NCBI GenBank assembly: GCA_003221895.1
Contig: QHUJ01000122.1
Coordinates: 1-52,705 of the forward strand
Origin: Gemmatimonadota bacterium
GTDB lineage: Bacteria; Gemmatimonadota; Gemmatimonadetes; Gemmatimonadales; GWC2-71-9
Direction of reading: 5' to 3'
DNA length: 52,705 nt
A model generated the notes under the pieces. The model was not told where the DNA came from, searched no databases, and saw nothing but the letters and a program-made list of their open reading frames with translations. The position numbers and the translations under genes were made by a program. Positions 45,601 through 52,705 of this stretch are shown one piece after another; the first letter of the stretch is position 1; each line of letters begins with the position of its first letter.

Positions 45601-46758
45601 GTGAGTCACCCCCGGTTTCAGTACCGACCACCCAACTTCACCGCGCCGCCGCTCGCCAATGCGCCCGACGCGCGCTTCGCACCCGCACCGGCTGACGGCG
45701 TTCTGCCGGACGGTTTTTTCTCGACCACGAATCTGCCGACCTACGTCAAGCTCCCGAGCGGGCGGGGCGGGGGAGGCGGGGGAGGCGGGGGGGGCTGGCG
45801 CCGGCCGCGCCTGCCCCGCATGGATTGCGTGATCGTGCAGAGCGGAGCCGACGATCTCGTCGTCACCGAGCCGCGGCGCGTGCGCCGGGGCGACAAGGTC
45901 GCCGTCGGCGCCGCCGAAGACGGCAGCGAGGGGATCTTCGTGCACGTCGAAGGATTTCTCGGCGGCACGCGCAGCCCCAACGAATTCCGCTTCATGGCCG
46001 CCGACGTGTCGCGCGAGCGGCCGGTCGATTACAGCGTGCTGGCGCAGCTGCTCGGCGAAGAGAAGGAGCGCGGCGGCAAGATTCTGTGGGTGATCGGCCC
46101 CGCGCTGGTGCACGCCCGCGCGCGCGAAGACATGATCTGGTTCATCGAGAACGGCTACTGCCAAACCCTGCTCGGCGGCAACGCCGTGGCGGTCCACGAT
46201 CTCGAGGCGGCGATCTTCGGCACGACGCTCGGGATGTCGAGCTCGGGAGAGAGCGTCGAAGGCGGGCACGGCCTCCATATGCGGGCGATCAATGCGATCC
46301 GCCGCGCCGGCTCGATCGAGGCGGCGGTGACGGCGGGGATCGTGAAGAGCGGCATCATGCATGCGCTCGTCCGGAACCGGATCCCCTACGTGCTCGCGGG
46401 CTCGATTCGCGACGACGGCCCGTTGCCCGACGTCATCCCCGACACGCTCGCGGCCCAGGACGCGATGCGGGGTCATACCGCGACCGCGACGTTCGCGATC
46501 TTTGTTGCCACGGCGCTGCATGCGATCGCGGTCGGCAACATGCTCCCCGCGTTCGTGGACAGCGGAACGACCGCCGACGTCCGCCCGCTCACGACGATCT
46601 GTGTGGATCAAACCGAGTTTGTCGTGACCAAGCTGCGGGACCGCGGCACGCATCAGGCGTACGGGGTCGTCACCAACGCCCAGGACTTCATGCACGTCCT
46701 GCGCTTCTACGTGGAAAGGTGGCAGCAATCACCGCCCCCGGCGCTTTCCAGCCGTTAG
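45601..46758 (+). CDS. TIGR00300 (LOR/SDH-domain) protein, archaeal-type ornithine cyclodeaminase family, N-terminally short
   Basis: The family includes archaeal ornithine cyclodeaminases making proline, and the C-terminal part of cyanobacterial arginine dihydrolase AgrE/ArgZ. It is 385 aa. Family landmarks are DGVLPDGFFSTTNLPTYV, PRMDCVIVQ, GKILWVIGPALVH, GGNAVAVHDLEAAIFGTTLG, and the C-terminal ICVDQTEFVVTKLRDRGTHQAYGVVT. The usual N-terminal 80-residue domain before the STTNLPT motif is shortened to about 40 Pro/Ala-rich residues, since priA ends just upstream. A G-rich tract adds a ten-Gly run at about 55-64. NAD-dependent ornithine cyclisation is the best guess, not proven. Confidence 0.8.
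   Translation: MSHPRFQYRPPNFTAPPLANAPDARFAPAPADGVLPDGFFSTTNLPTYVKLPSGRGGGGGGGGGGWRRPRLPRMDCVIVQSGADDLVVTEPRRVRRGDKVAVGAAEDGSEGIFVHVEGFLGGTRSPNEFRFMAADVSRERPVDYSVLAQLLGEEKERGGKILWVIGPALVHARAREDMIWFIENGYCQTLLGGNAVAVHDLEAAIFGTTLGMSSSGESVEGGHGLHMRAINAIRRAGSIEAAVTAGIVKSGIMHALVRNRIPYVLAGSIRDDGPLPDVIPDTLAAQDAMRGHTATATFAIFVATALHAIAVGNMLPAFVDSGTTADVRPLTTICVDQTEFVVTKLRDRGTHQAYGVVTNAQDFMHVLRFYVERWQQSPPPALSSR
45760..45794 (+). other. G-quadruplex-capable tract inside the TIGR00300 gene
   Basis: At least five G runs of three or more bases occur on the coding strand and encode a ten-glycine insertion between STTNLPTYVKLPSGR and PRMDCVIV. It would be in the mRNA about 160 nt after the start codon. Confidence 0.65.
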
Positions 46759-47144
46759 CCCCGCCGCCCGGGTGGGGAGCGGGGGGGTCGGGCAAGGGTC
46801 CGGGGTGGGCGAAGCTCGCGGCCGCTGTGGAGGCGCAGGTGCCTCCGGCCGAGATCGCGACGATCTACGTGTTCCGGCCCATCAAGCGGGACGGCAAGGA
46901 GTGGGGCACCGCGGTTGTGACACGCAAGAGCGACACCGCGGATGGACGGTTGCGCGTCTACACGGCGAAATACATGCTCGTGGTGCGTGGCAAAGAGCGT
47001 GGCCAGGGAAAATTCGAGGTGGTGGAGGTCGGGCTGAGTCCTGCCGCAGTGCTGGCGCAGGTGATGCAGGCGATAGTGGACCGCGGTGGCGACACCGAGC
47101 CGCCGGTCGAGTTGGCACCCACGGCGTGGTACGAAGGGAGGTAG
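46719..47144 (+). CDS. 141-aa protein of unknown function between the cyclodeaminase and arginine decarboxylase genes
   Basis: The frame is open far upstream as a shadow; GTG 46719 (MAAITAPGAFQPLAP) is the likely start because it overlaps the previous stop by 40 nt and follows GGAAAG. A Pro/Gly-rich first 30 residues precede a compact alpha/beta part: AEIATIYVFRPIKRDGKEWGTAVVTRK, then RLRVYTAKYMLVVRG and KFEVVEVGLSPAAVLAQVMQAIVDR. It has no TM or signal. Its place inside the cassette suggests a linked role, but no family is recognised. Confidence 0.7.
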   Translation: MAAITAPGAFQPLAPPPGWGAGGSGKGPGWAKLAAAVEAQVPPAEIATIYVFRPIKRDGKEWGTAVVTRKSDTADGRLRVYTAKYMLVVRGKERGQGKFEVVEVGLSPAAVLAQVMQAIVDRGGDTEPPVELAPTAWYEGR

Positions 47145-47150
47145 GACCGG

Positions 47151-47711
47151 TTGATCGACTCACGAATGTTCATCCCGACCAAGGCCTTTCTGACGAAAGG
47201 TGTTGGCCGGCACAAGGAAAAACTCACCAGCTTCGAGATGGCGCTGCGCGATGCCCATCTCGCGAATTTCAATCTCGTGCGTGTCAGCTCGATCTTCCCG
47301 CCCCACTGCGAGCTCGTGGATCGCGAGGAAGGGATGAGCATGCTGAAACCGGGTCAGATCGTCTTCGCGGTGATCGCGGAGTCGTCGACCAACGAACCGA
47401 GCCGGCTGGTCGCGGCGTCGATCGGGGTCGCGATGCCCGCGGATCCTTCCCATCACGGCTACATCTCCGAACACCACAGCTACGGGCAGAACGAGACCGT
47501 CTCCGGCGAGTACGCCGAGGATCTGGCGGCGTCGATGCTGGCGACCGTGCTGGGGGTGCCCTTCGAAGCGGACAAAGCGTGGGACGAGCGGCGTGAGCAG
47601 TGGCTGCTCTCCGGCGAGATCGTGCGCACGATGAATGTGACGTCGACCGCCGAATGTGGTCCCGACGCGCGCTGGACCACGGTCGTCTCCGCCGTCGCGT
47701 TCTGCGGGTAG
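47151..47711 (+). CDS. pdaD: Pyruvoyl-dependent arginine decarboxylase
   Basis: This enzyme decarboxylates arginine to agmatine using a pyruvoyl group formed by self-cleavage. It is 186 aa. The cleavage motif VSSIFPP places the serine pair at 46-47, which would become the pyruvoyl-bearing alpha chain. The N-terminal [19 protein letters not shown] and the [10 protein letters not shown] segment with the acid residue Glu are family-typical. TTG 47151 is chosen because AAGGGAGG lies about 9 nt upstream; ATG 47166 is an alternative without such a site. This family is best known from archaea. Confidence 0.93.
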   Translation: MIDSRMFIPTKAFLTKGVGRHKEKLTSFEMALRDAHLANFNLVRVSSIFPPHCELVDREEGMSMLKPGQIVFAVIAESSTNEPSRLVAASIGVAMPADPSHHGYISEHHSYGQNETVSGEYAEDLAASMLATVLGVPFEADKAWDERREQWLLSGEIVRTMNVTSTAECGPDARWTTVVSAVAFCG

Positions 47712-47712
47712 T

Positions 47713-48438
47713 GTGACTGCTCCGGAGGTGTCGTTCGCGGTCGCGTTCGCGGCCGGCCTCCTGAGCTTCCTGTCGCCTTGTGTCCTGCCGCTCATCCCGA
47801 GCTACGTCGGCTTTCTGACCGGCATGACGGTGGAGGAAGTCCAGAACCGCCGCGGGACGGCGGCGCTGCACGGCCTCTGGTTCGTCGCCGGGTTCACGCT
47901 GGTGTTCGTGCTGCTCGGCGCCGCGGCGTCGGCCGTCGGCACTCTGCTGCGCGACTATCAGCAGTGGCTGGGGCGCGCCGGCGGCGTGCTGCTTATCCTG
48001 TTCGGCCTGTATCTACTCGGCGTGCTGCAGCCAAAATTCCTGATCCGCGAGCGGCGCATCAATCTGGCGCACAAGCCGCTCGGGTATTTCGGCTCGGGAG
48101 TCGTCGGCTTCACCTTCGGTGCGGCGTGGACGCCGTGCATCGGGCCAATCCTCGGCGGCATCCTCACGCTCGCCGCGACCCAGGCCGGTTTGGCCCGTGG
48201 GATCGCCCTGCTCGCGGTGTACGCCGGGGGGCTCGCGGTGCCGTTTCTCGTGACGGCGGTCGCCCTGGACCGCTTCCTGGTCTGGTTTCAGCGCTTCCGA
48301 CCATACATAGTGTGGGTCGACCGGATCGCGGGCGGGATGCTGATCGTGCTCGGCATCCTGCTCGTCACGGACAATTTCACGCTGCTGGCGGGGTACCTGC
48401 AGGGCCTCACGCCGGAGGGGCTCAAACGGCGGTTGTAG
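47713..48438 (+). CDS. ccdA: CcdA-type cytochrome c biogenesis / thiol-disulfide transporter
   Basis: This inner-membrane protein carries reducing equivalents from cytosolic thioredoxin to the outside. GTG 47713 follows the previous stop by 1 nt and gives 241 aa with six hydrophobic segments. The redox cysteines are Cys23 (LSFLSPCVLPLIPSY) and Cys142 (AAWTPCIGPILGG). No partner thioredoxin gene is adjacent. Confidence 0.93.
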   Translation: MTAPEVSFAVAFAAGLLSFLSPCVLPLIPSYVGFLTGMTVEEVQNRRGTAALHGLWFVAGFTLVFVLLGAAASAVGTLLRDYQQWLGRAGGVLLILFGLYLLGVLQPKFLIRERRINLAHKPLGYFGSGVVGFTFGAAWTPCIGPILGGILTLAATQAGLARGIALLAVYAGGLAVPFLVTAVALDRFLVWFQRFRPYIVWVDRIAGGMLIVLGILLVTDNFTLLAGYLQGLTPEGLKRRL

Positions 48439-48497
48439 AACCTTGGCGCGGGCAGGCGGGTACCCACTGCACAACTGTCGTCAACGGAGAGGAACCC

Positions 48498-49271
48498 ATG
48501 ACCCGAATTGTCGCACTGGCGGCCATTGCTCTGCTTGGTATGAATGCGTGCCAAAAAGGCGAGCAGGCCGGCCAGTCCAGTGATTCGACTGCGCGCAATC
48601 TGACGCTCGCTCCCGCGGAATCGACGGCGCAGATGCGCGACATGCCGGAGCATACCAATCCGCCGGCGCCGCCGCAGTCGGCGACGCACAATCGCACAAC
48701 GACGCACACGGCGCCACCGGCACCTCCCGCGCGGCCGGCGATGCTGCACCTGGGCGTGGGCACCAAGATCGACGTCGCCGCGAACGACACGCTCTCCTCG
48801 CGGACCGCGAAGACCGGTGACACGTTCACGGCGCACGTCGTCGAGGACATCACAGACGCGCAAGGGCACGTCGTGATTCACGCGGGCGCACCGGTCAGCG
48901 GCAGGATCACGGAGGTGAAACCGGCGCCCAATCCCCATACTCCGGGCACCTTGACGGTTGCCATTACGAGCATCACTGTACACGGCAATTCGTACTCGAT
49001 CGATGCGGCGGTTGACTCGATCGAGACGGTGCACAAAGGCCGTGGCGTGACAACCGGTGATGCGGCGAAGGTAGGTGCGGGTGCCGCCGCGGGCGCGATA
49101 CTCGGCCGCGTGCTCGGTGGGAACAGCAAGGGCACTGTCATCGGCGGCATCGTCGGTGCCGCCGCGGGCGCGGGCGTCGCGTCGCAGACGAAGGATTCCG
49201 ATATCGTGTTGCCCGCGGGGCACCACATTATCATCAGGCTCACCAAGGAGCTCGCCGTATCGGCAACCTGA
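48498..49271 (+). CDS. Putative lipoprotein with glycine-zipper segment
   Basis: ATG 48498 has GAGAGGAA upstream and gives 257 aa. The N-terminus MTRIVALAAIALLGMNACQKG looks like a lipoprotein signal with a weak lipobox before Cys18. A Pro/Thr/His-rich linker (about 50-80) precedes a beta-rich domain (VGTKIDVAANDTLSSRTAKTG, then FTAHVVEDITDAQG). Further on lies a glycine zipper (VGAGAAAGAILGRVLGG, GTVIGGIVGAAAGAGVA). It probably resides in the envelope. The function is not known. Confidence 0.8.
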   Translation: MTRIVALAAIALLGMNACQKGEQAGQSSDSTARNLTLAPAESTAQMRDMPEHTNPPAPPQSATHNRTTTHTAPPAPPARPAMLHLGVGTKIDVAANDTLSSRTAKTGDTFTAHVVEDITDAQGHVVIHAGAPVSGRITEVKPAPNPHTPGTLTVAITSITVHGNSYSIDAAVDSIETVHKGRGVTTGDAAKVGAGAAAGAILGRVLGGNSKGTVIGGIVGAAAGAGVASQTKDSDIVLPAGHHIIIRLTKELAVSAT

Positions 49272-49275
49272 CGCT

Positions 49276-50510
<1,235 letters not shown>

Positions 50511-50511
<1 letters not shown>

Positions 50512-50555
50512 CCTCACCCCCTGTCCCCCTCTCCACTTCGTGGAGAGGGGGAACG
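50511..50555. repeat. Left palindromic repeat unit
   Basis: It contains a perfect 12-bp hairpin (50525-50536 with 50540-50551, loop TTC). A partial second copy follows at 50560-50594 with a slightly defective left arm and the same GGGGGAACG end; it overlaps the 3' end of the DUF559 gene. The hairpin could also terminate transcription of the MFS gene, although no T-run follows. Confidence 0.8.
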
Positions 50556-50948
50556 TCAGCCCCTAGCCCCTCCACTTCGTGGAGAGGGGGAACGATGGGC
50601 AAGACTCTGAACCAAGTCTCGTAGCGTTTCCTTCCCAACCTCCCTATTCCGAAGTCGTACGATTTGTAAGCCACTCATTTCAAGACGTTGTGTCCTCGCC
50701 GCGTCGTATTGAACGCGATCTGGGGAGGCGTGGCCTTTGCCGTCGATTTCTAATACCAGCTTGAGCTCGTGGCAGTAGAAATCGACGATAAAGCCATGGA
50801 TGATGTGTTGACGCCGAAACTTGAAGCCGAGCATGCGCCGATCCCGCAGGATCTCCCAGGCTTTGCGTTCGGCGATCGTCAACTTGCGACGAAGTTCTCT
50901 CGCTCGGAGAATCTTGGCTTCTCGCGCCCGACTAACCCAGCGTCTCAT
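50556..50948 (-). CDS. DUF559 protein (PD-(D/E)XK / Vsr-like endonuclease fold)
   Basis: The start is taken as ATG 50948 (130 aa); a TTG at 50975 is possible. RARELRRKLTIAERKAW, then LRDRRMLGFKFRRQH and FIVDFYCHELKLVLEIDGKGH, is the DUF559 pattern. Asp56 and the Glu67/Asp69 group are the likely metal-binding catalytic residues. The C-terminal SPSPRSGGARG is translated from the repeat itself. DUF559 proteins are predicted nucleases with no settled function. It lies on the strand opposite to the MFS gene. Confidence 0.8.
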   Translation of the reverse strand: MRRWVSRAREAKILRARELRRKLTIAERKAWEILRDRRMLGFKFRRQHIIHGFIVDFYCHELKLVLEIDGKGHASPDRVQYDAARTQRLEMSGLQIVRLRNREVGKETLRDLVQSLAHRSPSPRSGGARG

Positions 50949-51003
50949 CGGGACACGGTGCGAGGGAAGGATCAACGAATGGTCACAAACAGATCTTTCC
51001 GTT

Positions 51004-51055
51004 CGTTCCCCCTCTCCGCGTCAGCGGAGAGGGGGCCAGGGGGTGAGGTCAAAAA
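51004..51055. repeat. Right palindromic repeat unit
   Basis: It contains a 12-bp hairpin (51008-51019 with 51024-51035, loop GTCA), then the GGGGGTGAGGTC end. Its reverse complement matches the left unit except in the loop and one core base. A 24-nt part (51032-51055) is repeated directly at 51079-51102, 47 nt further on. Confidence 0.8.
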
Positions 51056-51128
51056 CGGGGATCCGGGCGTGAGGAAAAGGGGCCAGGGGGTGAGGTCAAA
51101 AATGGGTGGTCAAACCGAGGGCCGGCCT

Positions 51129-51860
51129 CTACTCCAACTCCCTAACCCAGATGCTTCGGTATCTGACTGGATTGCCGTGATCCTGCAACTTTAAGGGCAG
51201 CTTGTCGGGATGGACCTTGTACGGCGGTCTCGCTTGATTCGCGGTGGGTCCCACCAGCTCGAAGTTATCCTGAATCAAAATCCCATTGAGAAACACGGTC
51301 ATGCGCGCCGGGCTTTCGAGCGAGCCGTCGGTCTTGAAATGCGGTCGATGGAACACGATGTCGTACGCCTGCCATTGGCCGGGTGGGCGCGTCGCGTTGA
51401 CCAGCGGCGGGTTCTCGCCGTAGACCGCTCCCGCCTGGCCGTCCGGATAGGTGTCGTTCTGGTAAGAATCGAGCACCTGCAGCTCATAGATCCCCATCAA
51501 GAAGATGCCGCTGTTGCCGCGCTCCTGGCTTTCGCCCTTCACGACCGCCGGCGTGGCCCACTCGATGTGCAGCTGCACGTCGCCGAAACCTCGGGCCGAG
51601 ACGAGCATGCCGGTCCCCGGCTTCACTTCGACATAGCCGTCCTTGACGATCCATTTGGCCGCGCTGCTGTCTTGCGCGCGCCACTGGGCCAGGTTGGAGC
51701 CGTCGAACAACACGACCGCGCCGCTCGGCGCCGGCACGGGCGGCCGTTCGGGACCGGGGTTCACGACGGGCGGGCGCGGCCGATCCATCGAGTGTTGGGG
51801 CCACGGTTGCTGCGCTTGTGACATGATCACCAAAGCTAGCATGCCAATCACGGTTTCCAC
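51129..51860 (-). CDS. DUF1080 (3-keto-disaccharide hydrolase-like) exported protein
   Basis: This 243-aa protein has a signal-like hydrophobic N-terminus (METVIGMLALVIMSQAQQ). The fold is a concanavalin-like jelly roll; visible family features are VVLFDGSNLAQWR, the ERGNSGIFLMGIYELQVLDSY segment and the VHPDKLPLKLQDHGNPVRYRSIWVREL end. Members hydrolyse 3-keto-disaccharides or are carbohydrate-linked proteins of unknown role. GTG 51860 overlaps the upstream oxidoreductase by 13 nt, and AAAGGA lies just before it. Confidence 0.85.
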   Translation of the reverse strand: METVIGMLALVIMSQAQQPWPQHSMDRPRPPVVNPGPERPPVPAPSGAVVLFDGSNLAQWRAQDSSAAKWIVKDGYVEVKPGTGMLVSARGFGDVQLHIEWATPAVVKGESQERGNSGIFLMGIYELQVLDSYQNDTYPDGQAGAVYGENPPLVNATRPPGQWQAYDIVFHRPHFKTDGSLESPARMTVFLNGILIQDNFELVGPTANQARPPYKVHPDKLPLKLQDHGNPVRYRSIWVRELE

Positions 51861-52705
51861 GTTCCTTTCGCAACCGCCGGTACGAACGCCTCGATGTCCT
51901 TCGGAGGAAACTCGATGGTGCGTCCCTGCTCGGCGCTCATGTACGCCGTCATCAGGACTTTCACGACCTGCAACCCGTCGTCGAACGTCAGGGCGGGCTT
52001 CGTCTTTCCCAGGAATACGTTGACGAAGTGGCGATCCTCCGCTTCGTAGCCGTACGCCGCCGCTTCATTCGCGACCACGGGCATCTGGCCTATCTCCGCA
52101 TTCTGCTTTTCGACGAGGTCCTCGCCCGCCTTTCCCACAACCTCGCGACTGAAAAAGAGCTTGAGGCCCGAGTCCAGCGAATTCCACGAGAGCGAGTACT
52201 CAGGGCCAAGCAGCTCAGCCGACAGTCTGAGTCCCGCGCCCACGAAACTCCACGACGTGCTTGCCTCGCCGAGGGCGCGGTGCCCGTCGTCCGTGTCGAA
52301 GTCGATCACTAGACTCGCGAAGTCTTCGGAGGGCGCCTTCATGTAGTCGACGTCTTTCCCCATCGTGTCCGCCAGCTTCTTGCTGTACGCGGGCCGCGAC
52401 CACTTCAGGCTGGCGATGTGCGCGGTGATCTGCGACGGCTTCACCGACGTCCTCGGTTTGGTGGGGTCGGTGAGCAGGTGCTGCACGAGCAAGGCCGAGT
52501 GGCACATCATGTCGTTGAGCACGCCGCCGCCCTGCAGCTTGCCCTGCCAGAACCAGGGCGCGTGCGGGCCGCTGTGCTCTTCGGCCGCGCGCGCGAGATA
52601 GGGGCGCCCCGTGAGCTTGGCGCCGCGGGCCCACAGCAGGTTGCGTCCGGCTTCGACCTGTGGTGCGAACACCTGATTCTCGAGATAGCCGTTTGCCAGA
52701 CCGAC
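51848..52705 (-). CDS. Gfo/Idh/MocA family oxidoreductase (5' end outside window)
   Basis: The frame is open to the window edge, so the N-terminal Rossmann NAD(P) domain is missing and 285 C-terminal residues are visible. The segment WFWQGKLQGGGVLNDMMCHSALLVQHLL fits the family's catalytic GGGVLxDxxxH helix, followed by a large beta-sheet domain. These enzymes oxidise or reduce sugars and cyclitols, often forming the 3-keto sugars on which DUF1080-type enzymes act. That fits co-transcription with the downstream gene. Confidence 0.85.
   Translation of the reverse strand, partial: VGLANGYLENQVFAPQVEAGRNLLWARGAKLTGRPYLARAAEEHSGPHAPWFWQGKLQGGGVLNDMMCHSALLVQHLLTDPTKPRTSVKPSQITAHIASLKWSRPAYSKKLADTMGKDVDYMKAPSEDFASLVIDFDTDDGHRALGEASTSWSFVGAGLRLSAELLGPEYSLSWNSLDSGLKLFFSREVVGKAGEDLVEKQNAEIGQMPVVANEAAAYGYEAEDRHFVNVFLGKTKPALTFDDGLQVVKVLMTAYMSAEQGRTIEFPPKDIEAFVPAVAKGTWKP

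Noticed and set aside
45825-46718. Upstream extension of the 141-aa protein's frame
   Set aside because: This part is an Arg-rich shadow of the TIGR00300 gene; coding character begins only near GTG 46719.
50525-50551. Simple terminator for the MFS gene
   Set aside because: A strong hairpin but no T-run, and the unit is repeated in inverted form on the far side of the DUF559 gene, so a repeat element explains it better.
50525-51102. CRISPR array
   Set aside because: The repeats are few, self-palindromic, unequal in spacing and in both orientations; no array or cas gene is present.

Overview
The window is 52.7 kb of GC-rich bacterial chromosome. It has tight gene packing, many GTG and some TTG starts, and frequent 1 to 14 nt stop/start overlaps. 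The organism is most likely a member of Gemmatimonadota. The best single clue is EF-Tu, whose switch I region carries a five-residue insertion and lacks the usual RGIT motif, a form I remember from Gemmatimonas-type sequences. The gene order (rpoC, str genes, S10-spc genes, secY, adk, map) and the four-cysteine S14 are compatible with this. The lineage is inferred, not proven.

Layout. (1) 1-19230: the 3' part of rpoC, then rpsL, rpsG, fusA, tuf and an unbroken S10-spc ribosomal protein run to secY, adk and map. The usual infA-rpmJ-rpsM-rpsK-rpsD-rpoA-rplQ block does not follow; map ends against a convergent gene. Several ribosomal proteins (S19, L22, L5, S5, L30) carry long low-complexity tails. 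(2) 19233-21507, minus strand: an inositol-monophosphatase-type gene and a fused formiminotransferase-cyclodeaminase. (3) 21520-27163, plus strand: trpS, MgtC-like, a D-2-hydroxyacid dehydrogenase, pilT, a DapA-family aldolase and an M28-type peptidase, nearly all overlapping or abutting. (4) 27204-33589: purA behind a hairpin/T-run, a class I cyclic-di-GMP riboswitch followed by an intrinsic terminator, glycerate kinase, glyS, a small receiver-like protein, a flavin amine oxidase and a DinB-fold protein. (5) 33583-37699, minus strand: a cupredoxin-like protein, a membrane hybrid histidine kinase and an outer-membrane barrel, overlapping end to end. (6) 37861-42460, plus strand: a 41-aa CxxC mini-protein, a PAS hybrid kinase, three small unknown proteins, an HDAC-family deacetylase and CorA. 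(7) 42451-48438: a dipeptide epimerase broken by an internal deletion, priA, then an archaeal-type arginine/ornithine cassette (TIGR00300 ornithine cyclodeaminase family, a 141-aa unknown, pyruvoyl-dependent arginine decarboxylase) and CcdA. (8) 48498-52705: a putative lipoprotein, a nucleoside-type MFS transporter, a DUF559 nuclease gene bracketed by inverted palindromic repeats (a small mobile-element candidate), a DUF1080 protein and a partial Gfo/Idh/MocA oxidoreductase.

Most notable observations: the c-di-GMP riboswitch and terminator upstream of glycerate kinase; the DUF559 gene framed by inverted palindromic repeats; the altered EF-Tu switch I; the archaeal-type arginine cassette behind a palindrome-overlapped promoter; structured leaders before fusA and purA; a 24-bp hairpin repeat between tuf and rpsJ; G-quadruplex-capable tracts inside conserved enzyme genes; and the epimerase deletion that creates a false 1044-aa fusion with PriA. 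No tRNA, rRNA, CRISPR array or transposase was seen.
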